64,000 nt of DNA from Strobilurus pachycystidiatus (lineage: Eukaryota; Basidiomycota; Agaricomycetes; Agaricales; Physalacriaceae): NCBI GenBank assembly GCA_019915135.1, contig JAHLMK010000030.1, forward strand, positions 1 to 64,000. The letters run 5' to 3'. The notes beneath the pieces are model-generated. The model was not told the DNA's origin. It worked only from the letters and a program-made list of their open reading frames with translations, and ran no database searches. Shown in pieces: positions 11,086 through 18,575 of this stretch. The stretch's first letter is position 1, and each line of letters starts with the position of its first letter. The translations under genes and the position numbers were made by a program.

Positions 11086-11158
11086 GGCCATATTGTGTAG
11101 TGGTAACACATCTATCTATTGTGATAGATTTCAGTTGGTTCGAATCCACTTATGTCCC
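11086..11158 (+). tRNA. tRNA-like unit 1 inside the retrotransposon
   Basis: A 73-base sequence that folds as a degenerate tRNA. The acceptor stem GGCCATA/TATGTCC has one mismatch. The D arm is perfect (GTGT/ACAC), and the T arm GTTGG/CCACT has one mismatch and one G-T pair around a TTCGAAT loop. The anticodon arm is irregular: TCTAT/ATAGA pairs well but leaves an eight-base loop, so I do not assign an amino acid. A good B box (GGTTCGAATCC) and A box (TGTGTAGTGG) are present, and a run of five T follows 24 bases downstream. It probably is, or derives from, a polymerase III transcript. Confidence 0.6.
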
Positions 11159-11291
11159 TATAAGTTGACTGTGTCTTCGCCTTTTTAATCGAAATTCAGC
11201 ACCACCTATTCGAGTTCGAATATCCTCAGGACCTTATGATTTCATGTAATATCTGGAGCATTGTGGTCTCGGACATTTCATAAATTCTTAA

Positions 11292-11381
11292 GGCATCATG
11301 GTGTAATGGTAACATCCTCCTCGATTATTCCGGGCTTCAGTGTTGCCAGGAGGGATCTTGGTTCAAATCCAAGTGACGCCA
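11292..11381 (+). tRNA. tRNA-like unit 2 with enlarged anticodon loop
   Basis: A 90-base cloverleaf. Acceptor GGCATCA/TGACGCC (one mismatch) is followed by discriminator A. The D arm GTGT/ACAT has one G-T pair. The anticodon stem CTCCT/AGGAG and T stem CTTGG/CCAAG are perfect. The anticodon loop is 26 bases, 19 more than normal, which may be an intron, but no placement gives both U33 and a standard position-37 splice site, so the identity is unresolved. The A box TGGTGTAATGG and B box GGTTCAAATCC are intact. Five T begin 29 bases past the end. Confidence 0.65.
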
Positions 11382-11468
11382 CTTTAGTTTGCGGCTTCGG
11401 CATCTGATCTTTTTCTTTTTCGATGGAATTTTGGCTCAGGGGATTCACCAATCCTTCTTGTACTTTAA

Positions 11469-11548
11469 GGTCATATGGTGTAATGGTCGCATCCCCCTAT
11501 TCTCTTAGAATTCTAGGGGGGACTTGGGTTCGATTCCCAATATGACCA
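11469..11548 (+). tRNA. tRNA-like unit 3, Glu/Gln-type body
   Basis: An 80-base cloverleaf and the best of the three: the acceptor GGTCATA/TATGACC, anticodon stem CCCCT/AGGGG and T stem TTGGG/CCCAA are all perfect, the T loop is TTCGATT and the discriminator is A. The start resembles eukaryotic tRNA-Gln and tRNA-Glu (TGGTGTAATGGT). The anticodon loop is 16 bases, implying about nine extra bases. Depending on where the stem ends, the anticodon would be TCT (Arg) or CTC (Glu). B box GGTTCGATTCC and a T5 run 25 bases downstream suggest polymerase III transcription. Confidence 0.7.
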
Positions 11549-11716
11549 TTGGGCCCCCGACTTAAAGTCGTCTTTTTATCTTAGTAGCATACGGTACCAC
11601 TGTTTGTAGAGTTATTCGATCTCGAATTGATTTTCATATTCGAGCTCGAATTTCTCAAGCACTGACCGATTACACTACTCTTGACTTCTTAGCAATATTG
11701 AATTCGAATTGCTTTC

Positions 11717-14700
11717 TTAATCTTTTCTACCCATCTTTGACAAGTCCTCTACTATTTTCTTAGCGCCTTCCTTGATTCTCTTAAGTGCTTCAAAGAATTT
11801 ATGCCCCAAGAAAATAGGTTCTTTTCTTGAGTAGAACGGTATGACCCTAAATTGAGCGATTTTGTCTTTCAATACAGTGCCATCTAGTTCGCACAAGATG
11901 TAATTATTTGCAGTAGTTCTTGCCACTACAGCATATGGTCCCATGAACCTTTCTTTGAACTTTGCGTTCATTTCCTTCTCAATTCTAGTGTTTCTTACCA
12001 ATACCAAATCTCCAGTATCGAATTGATAACGAGGAATGCTATTGACAAAATCATCCATGAATTTCGAAGCTGCTTTCTTCTTGTTGAGGGTAACTCGCTT
12101 CTTCATTTCTTTTACATCTTCCTTGTGCTTGATGAGCTGTTTTGCTCGATAAGCTAGTAAATCGGATGTCGATACGATTTTATCTGGTGTATCCACTAAC
12201 CAAGTTACTTCTTCCAAATCTAAGGGTAGAATGGGATCGCAACCTGTTACAGCGTAAAAGGGGGAAGTTCCTATGGATCTTTTGACTGTGATTCTTTCAG
12301 CCCAAAGAATTTCATGGAGGAATTGCGGCCATTGTTCAGGATTGCCTTTGCAAACTTTGAATAGCGACTGTCTGATATCCCAATGTCCTCTTTCTACTTT
12401 TCCGTTAGCCGTCTTGTTGTACGGCGTAATTGCAATACCCTTTATACCATACTTGTCTTCAATATAACGTATAGCCTTTAGGATCGCTGGACCATTATCG
12501 GTTACGATTTCCTTAAGACATCCCCATCTGCATAGTATGTCTTCGAATATCCATTCACCTAGCGTTTCTGAGTTTTCTACCTTCAACGCTCGAGCTTCTG
12601 GCCATCCAGTGAGTCCACACCTTGCAACGGTTACTGCGTTATAGTCTTTATATTTATCAACCTTTGAGGAATTCGAACCCGATTTTGGCATTCGAAACGT
12701 GTCAATATAGGCTCGCTCGAATATACCAGGTGTTGAAGTAATCACAGGTTCGGTCCTTATAAGGGTCTTTTGTCTCTTCTGGCATAGTATGCAAGTCTTC
12801 GTATACCATTTGATATCAGTGTCCAATCCAGGCCACCAAAATCTCTTCTTGACTAGCTGAAACACTGAGTATTGGCCTTTATGTCCATTCGAGTCATGCA
12901 GTCGTTTTACAATAGCAAATCGACTCGATTTTTGTATTACTCTCTTATGTGCTCCATCCTTATCTTTCTTATATAGCTTTTCATGTCGGATAAAGAAATC
13001 TTTGCTCCACTCTTGTAATTGGGTTACTTCTGATTCCGTTAGCGACACAAATTCCTTCTCAGGATCAAGTATATAATCTTGCATATAAGGCAAAAGAAGC
13101 TCCCAGTTAGTTTCTCGTTTACTGCGAGGTAACGCTGGGAATTCATCCATTGCTAGCCATCCTTCTAGTTCTTCAATCGAAACTGCTCCGCTAAGAGCTA
13201 AGTCTCTTTGTTCTTTATACTTGCCAGGCCAGAAAACCGAGCTCGAATTTACAATTGTCTGAGCAAAACCTTTTCGATTATCAATCAAATCTTTGAATGA
13301 ATCGAACGGTTCCGGTTTATCTTTCAGTTCTATGTCTTCAGGTTCTTCGTACTCAAACATATGAAGAACATCTTCTTCTTCATCAATATCTGGTCTAGGA
13401 ACTTGTATATCTAGTTCTGAACTGGGTCTTCTGCTTAAACCGTCTGGACCATGTACTTTACCTGGCACATGTACTAAGGTAAAGTGATACATCAAAATTT
13501 CTTCTGCCCAACGTTGTAAATTAGCATTCGCCAATGAGTCAACGTTCGACAACATTCCTTTAATGTATTTGGCATCCACTTCGATTTTCAGCTTTCGACA
13601 TCCTAGCAAGTAATATTTGCAGTGCATCAAAGCCCGATACAAGCCAAACAATTCTCTTTTCGCTTGCGAATATCTAGCTTCTCGCTCATTCAAGGTAATC
13701 GACATGAATTTCGCAAAGTACTGCTTCTTAGGTTCTTCGGGATCGAATTGCGACAGATAAAACCCTACTGCTTGATATGAAGTATCCACAGATAGAATGA
13801 TTGGAGTATCCCAGTCATATCTTAAAGGTTTTAACATGGGGCAAGTCTCTATTGCTCTTTTTAACTCGTCCATACTTGCTTGTTCTTCATCTCCCCACTT
13901 AAAGGGTATGATCTTCTTAGTCAAATAAGTCAACGGTCGAGCTTTCTTAGAGTAATCCTTAACAAACGCCCTAAAGATTCCAGCCGTTCCTAAGAACGAT
14001 CGTACTTCAGTAAGCGATTGACAAGCGGGCCAGTCTGAAATGACCTTTACTCTTTCTTCCGCTGGTTTTCTTCCATAGTATGTACATACATGTCCAACTA
14101 CAGTGATTTCTTCAGCACAGATAACCGCTTTCAAACCTGAAAAAGTACCTCCAGCATATTTCATACGCTGGACAATACGATTCATGTTACAAAAGTGTTC
14201 CCAAATGAACCGGCGGATTTTCGGGTTCGATTTGAGGGTTTCGTAAGTACCATCTGCTTGTTGATACCTGCTACTTGGTCCTTTTACTGGCACATCGTCA
14301 ATATAAGGTCGTGTAAAAGCTGGTATCTCGTCTCTTAAGATGTAAGTTACATCGTCATGGAAAATCGGAACCGAATTGGTCCATCCCATAGGCAAGGTTC
14401 TTAGTCTTAATGCTCCATACGGTGTAGAAAATGTAGTCATATCGCGACTGCTAGTGGCCAACATTCTTTCATCGTATCCTACATACAAATCTAATGTCCC
14501 TCCGCAAGACAAACCCGCAAAAGCCTCTGCTAATTCTTCAGTGGCTGGAGGTAGACCTGAGTGAGCAATGGTAACCGCGTTCAACGGTTCCAGACTATGG
14601 ACTAATCTCAGTTTCTTTCCATCTTTCTTGACAACACAAAACCATCGACTTCTATACGACGAGTTCGAAGGCTCGTATACTCCCGAATCGATTTTGTGTT

Positions 14701-15601
14701 TTATGATCTTGCATACTTCTTCATAGATTCCTGGCGGTATAGGTATGTTCTTTAACACCCAAGGAGTATGAGGTATTACTGGCATATCAACAGGCGGGAA
14801 GAAATCCTCTCTGAATTTCCCCTTTTCTGTTTCATCCCAAGCAAATCCTTCATTCTGTAGACACATAAAATGGTCCAACAGTTTCCGTTCTTCCGGCCAT
14901 AGGAAATCTCCAGTATGGTCATCTTGAATCTGTTCCCTACGTTCCGCTGTATAGCGTCCAGTTGGTACAAATTCGGGCGGATTTTCCGATAACTGAGGCA
15001 TATCTTTTAAGGGATCTCCTACAATATGTCGTTGAATCCGAAATTCTTCTGGTAAGGTTCCTAAGTGAGCCTTGGTCTTCAAGTGTACGGGTTTATATTT
15101 CTTCGTAGCAAATACTCCCCGACTACTTCTTTCTTCCTTGATATTCGAAAGGAATTCCTTTCTTGCTTGTCCAACATAATCTATAGGCATTGATACCTTG
15201 AAATTACTGAACACTTCTTCTAGTCCATTAGGTACGCCATAAAACATGTCCATGGTAGACATGGCTTTGATTTCTGGCAAATCCAAGTCGAATTTCTCTT
15301 TTCGAATATCGAACAACTTCTTAAAACCAAATACTTCTTTAGTAGGGAAAATCGAATTCGATTTACTAGGTGGTGTTACCATGAACGGTTCCACTCCTTG
15401 TTTCATAAATCGATACTGATTTCGAATTGGTTTTACTAGTTGATTCACTCTATCCGAGGATTTTCGAAGGTACAGACTAGTTATTGCTTCTGGGTCAAAC
15501 GTGTCCTGCCCACCATTTGGAACATACGTTTGCTTAATCTTGATTTCACCATTCAGACCCTTCTCAATCACCAATGCCAACTCTCCTTGATATTCGTTCA
15601 A
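11717..15601 (-). CDS. pol: Pol: reverse transcriptase, RNase H, integrase
   Basis: An open frame of 1,294 codons that has no ATG start of its own; it begins in the -1 frame at the slip site 15619-15625. The reverse transcriptase catalytic motif YIDD is at about residues 433-436, preceded by the DLxxGY motif region (DLYVGYDER). RNase H follows, with its first aspartate in ILSVDTSY near residue 603. Integrase has an HHCC zinc finger (H-x4-H near 902, C-x2-C near 936), DDE residues in YIDT (about 965), VTDNG (about 1036) and KVERGH (about 1069), and a GPY-type C-terminal module (RFMGPYAVV). No disabling stop is seen, so it may be active. One perfect palindrome (15352-15361) is embedded in the coding sequence. 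Confidence 0.95.
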   Translation of the reverse strand: MNEYQGELALVIEKGLNGEIKIKQTYVPNGGQDTFDPEAITSLYLRKSSDRVNQLVKPIRNQYRFMKQGVEPFMVTPPSKSNSIFPTKEVFGFKKLFDIRKEKFDLDLPEIKAMSTMDMFYGVPNGLEEVFSNFKVSMPIDYVGQARKEFLSNIKEERSSRGVFATKKYKPVHLKTKAHLGTLPEEFRIQRHIVGDPLKDMPQLSENPPEFVPTGRYTAERREQIQDDHTGDFLWPEERKLLDHFMCLQNEGFAWDETEKGKFREDFFPPVDMPVIPHTPWVLKNIPIPPGIYEEVCKIIKHKIDSGVYEPSNSSYRSRWFCVVKKDGKKLRLVHSLEPLNAVTIAHSGLPPATEELAEAFAGLSCGGTLDLYVGYDERMLATSSRDMTTFSTPYGALRLRTLPMGWTNSVPIFHDDVTYILRDEIPAFTRPYIDDVPVKGPSSRYQQADGTYETLKSNPKIRRFIWEHFCNMNRIVQRMKYAGGTFSGLKAVICAEEITVVGHVCTYYGRKPAEERVKVISDWPACQSLTEVRSFLGTAGIFRAFVKDYSKKARPLTYLTKKIIPFKWGDEEQASMDELKRAIETCPMLKPLRYDWDTPIILSVDTSYQAVGFYLSQFDPEEPKKQYFAKFMSITLNEREARYSQAKRELFGLYRALMHCKYYLLGCRKLKIEVDAKYIKGMLSNVDSLANANLQRWAEEILMYHFTLVHVPGKVHGPDGLSRRPSSELDIQVPRPDIDEEEDVLHMFEYEEPEDIELKDKPEPFDSFKDLIDNRKGFAQTIVNSSSVFWPGKYKEQRDLALSGAVSIEELEGWLAMDEFPALPRSKRETNWELLLPYMQDYILDPEKEFVSLTESEVTQLQEWSKDFFIRHEKLYKKDKDGAHKRVIQKSSRFAIVKRLHDSNGHKGQYSVFQLVKKRFWWPGLDTDIKWYTKTCILCQKRQKTLIRTEPVITSTPGIFERAYIDTFRMPKSGSNSSKVDKYKDYNAVTVARCGLTGWPEARALKVENSETLGEWIFEDILCRWGCLKEIVTDNGPAILKAIRYIEDKYGIKGIAITPYNKTANGKVERGHWDIRQSLFKVCKGNPEQWPQFLHEILWAERITVKRSIGTSPFYAVTGCDPILPLDLEEVTWLVDTPDKIVSTSDLLAYRAKQLIKHKEDVKEMKKRVTLNKKKAASKFMDDFVNSIPRYQFDTGDLVLVRNTRIEKEMNAKFKERFMGPYAVVARTTANNYILCELDGTVLKDKIAQFRVIPFYSRKEPIFLGHKFFEALKRIKEGAKKIVEDLSKMGRKD

Positions 15602-16740
15602 GTCCTCGAGTTTGGGTGAAAACCCACGGGTTCAGCCTTAGTTTGATGACTTGGTATCTGACCCCTTGCATAAGTGGGTAAAGTCATTCTTTGGCCATTC
15701 CCTGGGTCTACAACAGTTACTGTGGTTAGACCGGCCGCCGACGTTTGTAGGCTTGCTTGAGACACAGTCTCAAACGGTCTACCCAGTAGAATGTCATAGG
15801 CAGGATCTTGTAGAATGTGAAACTGAAGGTAATACACGATTCCTTCACAGTTTACCGGTACATTTCGCGCTAAGCCTAATGTTACCGTTCTTCCTTTATC
15901 TGCACTTTCCATAGTGATCTTAAAACTTGGGTCGTACGCTAAACCGAGCTCAAATGCTGTCTTGAGAGACATCGAGGCAATCTGTGATCCCCCGTCTAGG
16001 AGACACTCTTTTCGATTTCCATGGTTGATTCTTAACCATAGGGTTCTGAGGTCTACACTTTCTGGTGCCATGTACAACTTAGAGACATGGTATGGTCCTT
16101 GAAATTGCGTCGTGTTGAAAAATTGTTCTATAGGATCTTGTACGACTATTGACCCTTTAGGGACCTCTTCAGACTCGATTTGTGAAATCGAATAGACATG
16201 CTTAGAGGTAGTCTTAACATTCCTTGTCTTTAACAATTTCTCTAGGTTCTTTCGCCACTCAATGTTAGTTGCAAGTAACTTCTCTGGTAAAAGTTCCTTC
16301 CAAGCTTCTTTCCATTGAGGATTTTCTTCAAGAAGCAAATCGATTTCCGATTTTCTTTTGTACGACTTGAACTTTTCTATTTTAGGTAGAGTTGAATCTA
16401 CCGTGGAAGATTTAGGTAAATCGAGTTCGATTTTTGGTTCTGGTTGATTAGCAGCGTCTTTTACTTGCTTTTCAACTTCCCCACCTTCTGACTCTTCGTC
16501 AGATGAACTGTCTTCTTCACCTTTATCTTCAAAGCTAACTTGCTTAGGTTGAACTGTTGTAGTAGGTCGCTTTGGTATTTCTACCGTGACCCTCTGTCTT
16601 GGCCATACCGTCTTAGTCGGTACTGTAGTCTTAGGCATTTCGGTTTCGAATTGTAAACCGTTCTGATTCTTATTCTGACTTCGAGTATTAACAGCGTATG
16701 AGCTTTCCGGTAAAGATACTGTATCTTCTTCCTTCATCAA
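15598..16740 (-). CDS. Pro: retropepsin-type aspartic protease frame
   Basis: An open frame of about 380 codons that overlaps the end of gag and the start of pol and has a dispensable start; it is probably entered by -1 frameshifting at 16749-16755. The retropepsin active site is LLDGGS near residue 249, with the partner motif ILLGRPF about 70 residues on. The usual triad is D-[ST]-G; here it reads D-G-G. Some agaricomycete gypsy elements that I recall have other residues in the middle position, so this need not be inactivating. The N-terminal 140 residues are charged and disordered. A perfect palindrome lies at 16421-16430. Confidence 0.85.
   Translation of the reverse strand: MMKEEDTVSLPESSYAVNTRSQNKNQNGLQFETEMPKTTVPTKTVWPRQRVTVEIPKRPTTTVQPKQVSFEDKGEEDSSSDEESEGGEVEKQVKDAANQPEPKIELDLPKSSTVDSTLPKIEKFKSYKRKSEIDLLLEENPQWKEAWKELLPEKLLATNIEWRKNLEKLLKTRNVKTTSKHVYSISQIESEEVPKGSIVVQDPIEQFFNTTQFQGPYHVSKLYMAPESVDLRTLWLRINHGNRKECLLDGGSQIASMSLKTAFELGLAYDPSFKITMESADKGRTVTLGLARNVPVNCEGIVYYLQFHILQDPAYDILLGRPFETVSQASLQTSAAGLTTVTVVDPGNGQRMTLPTYARGQIPSHQTKAEPVGFHPNSRT
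15619..15625 (-). promoter_or_regulatory. -1 frameshift slippery site, pro to pol
   Basis: On the minus strand the heptamer GGGTTTT is in the right phase (G GGT TTT) in the protease frame, 18 bases ahead of its TGA stop at 15598-15600. A -1 slip continues GGG TTT TCA directly into the pol frame, which has a stop only three codons upstream. A modest stem, CTTGA/TCAAG, lies downstream. Confidence 0.75.
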
Positions 16741-16742
16741 GC

Positions 16743-18575
16743 TCAGTTGAAACCCCCTTGATTGTGAGGTACCATAGTATTTGCATACGAGGTATCCAAA
16801 CGCATGTCTTCTGGTGCGAAGTCATCCGTTTGCCCAATAGTGGTTTGCGCTTTAACTTCTCGAAGACTATCTTCTTTGTACTTAAGAACCTGTTGCAAAG
16901 GTGACTTTCCACCAGCCCTTTCCTTTCTTAAAATCGGAAGGCCATTGTTGAAAAAGTCCCAGTTGGCTTCCGTAATCACTAGCCAACCTTCCGTTTGCAA
17001 GTCAAATCTTTTCTTACACTGATCACGCATATGACCAGGTTCTTCACAGAAAAAGCAGCGTCCGGGTTGTGAATACGACGTAGTTTGACCAGCTGGTACC
17101 AGACGGTTAGGGTTCTGCAAAATTCGAGTCGGATTTGCAGTGTTCCCTCCCGTATAGGGTATCTGGTTGGATCTGTTCGTACCCATAGGCGGTTGAACAG
17201 TGATAGGTGCCGATTGAACAAAATTCGAGATCGAATTGGTATCTTGGTAATTCATTGTTCTCGCATTCAACAAGGAAGCGTTGATTGTATCAAGGAATCG
17301 TTGATGATTCTTTTGATTTTCTTCCTTCTCGCGCGCCATCTCTACTCGATCTTTTTCTCTAGCTTTTTCTGATTGTATCAGGATATCCCTTAGTGCATTG
17401 AGTGCACTATTGGTATCCGTCAAATCTTCAGTCTTGACTCTTGAAGTACCGGTTTCTGTCTTGTGGGACCCTTTGGTCCTATAGACTGCCGTTTCTTCCA
17501 ACACGCTGGTAATAGCGCCTACAACATTGGTGATGTTGTTGTACCAATCCAACACCGTTGTTGCTGCCGGTTTGTTGGTTCTTAAATGACCAGTAGTACT
17601 GGCCCAAACTGCATTTGTTACACAGTCTTGGATTCTTTCCACGGCTTTCTTGTCCGTGATTTCACCCTTCTTAACTAAGTACCGCAATATGTGCAGTACT
17701 TCTCTTTGAAAAACATTCCACCTGTCTTTGTGGTCAACAGGCCGTTTTTCGAATTTGACAATAGCATCCTCTAGATCGTCTAGAGAATACTTGGTGTCAT
17801 CTTTGCCTCTGTTATAGCTAGACAACAAAGCCGACTTGAATTCTTTCCACTCTCCTCTAATGAAAGTAGGCATATTTAACCATTGGTCTCGAATGGTTTC
17901 TGGCACAAAGTTACACGCGATTTCAATCATCGTGCCTTCATCCGTAATACCAGACTCGCCAATGATTTGTTCAATCACCCTTAGAAAATCGGCTATGTTT
18001 TCCGATTTTCCATTGAAGTTTGGCGCATTGCTGGTGCCATACTTGGGTATCTTTTTGTCTTTTATGTCTTCTCTCCACTTCAGAGAAGGAAATTCATCGA
18101 TGACTAGCGCTCTAACAGTAGTCATTCTTGGAGGTATAAACGTAGGAATGTTTAAAAGATCTTGGTAGTTTTCTAAGGCTCGGCTTAAAAGTAGAAATTC
18201 GAGTTCGGATTGTTCAAGATCAGAATAACTCTTTCTAGGAGCTAATCTTCTTCGAATTGGCGGGGGATGTTCAGCTAACCTGCGAACTTTTTCCCGTACT
18301 TTTTCTGGTTGATCGTTGAATAGGGCTCCTACCCGTGGTCTGTTCTTTCTTAAACTTCTAGTTCCTACTTGGACACTTTGTAGTTCAGATTCTTCAGGAG
18401 CAATTCGAGATCCACTAGCAACCGGTGGTGTTTCCGGGTTTGCGTCTAGTTGACTTCGGGTGTATTTAGCAGACTGTCTGCCTTTCTTAGACGTTTTTGG
18501 ATATAAAGACCACCGATTTAGTTGATCAAAATATAGGACCCCCCTCGCGGTGGGCTCCAAAAAGTTGATGTGCAC
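16743..18575 (-). CDS. gag: Gag: capsid and CCHC nucleocapsid protein
   Basis: An open frame of about 610 codons ending in TGA at 16743-16745. A central region resembles the retrotransposon Gag capsid fold (FNGK, then ADFL, and LNM followed by WKEFK). Near residue 505 is a CCHC zinc knuckle, C-x2-C-x4-H-x4-C (CFFCEEPGHMRDQC), which binds RNA. The frame opens at a stop inside the 5' LTR and reads through the primer-binding site, yet the first ATG is only at 18125, about 150 codons in. The start is therefore uncertain: a spliced leader, a non-ATG codon, or the ATG at 18125. A perfect palindrome lies at 17225-17234. Confidence 0.9.
   Translation of the reverse strand: MHINFLEPTARGVLYFDQLNRWSLYPKTSKKGRQSAKYTRSQLDANPETPPVASGSRIAPEESELQSVQVGTRSLRKNRPRVGALFNDQPEKVREKVRRLAEHPPPIRRRLAPRKSYSDLEQSELEFLLLSRALENYQDLLNIPTFIPPRMTTVRALVIDEFPSLKWREDIKDKKIPKYGTSNAPNFNGKSENIADFLRVIEQIIGESGITDEGTMIEIACNFVPETIRDQWLNMPTFIRGEWKEFKSALLSSYNRGKDDTKYSLDDLEDAIVKFEKRPVDHKDRWNVFQREVLHILRYLVKKGEITDKKAVERIQDCVTNAVWASTTGHLRTNKPAATTVLDWYNNITNVVGAITSVLEETAVYRTKGSHKTETGTSRVKTEDLTDTNSALNALRDILIQSEKAREKDRVEMAREKEENQKNHQRFLDTINASLLNARTMNYQDTNSISNFVQSAPITVQPPMGTNRSNQIPYTGGNTANPTRILQNPNRLVPAGQTTSYSQPGRCFFCEEPGHMRDQCKKRFDLQTEGWLVITEANWDFFNNGLPILRKERAGGKSPLQQVLKYKEDSLREVKAQTTIGQTDDFAPEDMRLDTSYANTMVPHNQGGFN
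16749..16755 (-). promoter_or_regulatory. -1 frameshift slippery site, gag to pro
   Basis: Heptamer GGGTTTC on the minus strand, in phase G GGT TTC in the gag frame, three bases ahead of the gag TGA stop. A -1 slip gives GGG TTT CAA CTG AGC and enters the protease frame. Three bases downstream is a 7 bp stem TGAGCTT/AAGCTCA that encloses a second small stem AAGAT/ATCTT, the kind of structure that stimulates frameshifting. Confidence 0.78.
18542..18559 (-). other. Probable primer-binding site
   Basis: Six bases inside the 5' LTR the minus strand reads TGGAGCCCACCGCGAGGG. It starts with the TGG expected to pair with a tRNA CCA end. I could not match it to a specific tRNA, and it is not complementary to the 3' ends of the three tRNA-like units in this element. 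Confidence 0.55.

Noticed and set aside
11086..11548. tRNA-like units as self-supplied reverse transcription primers
   Set aside because: Their 3' ends are not complementary to the primer site at 18542-18559.
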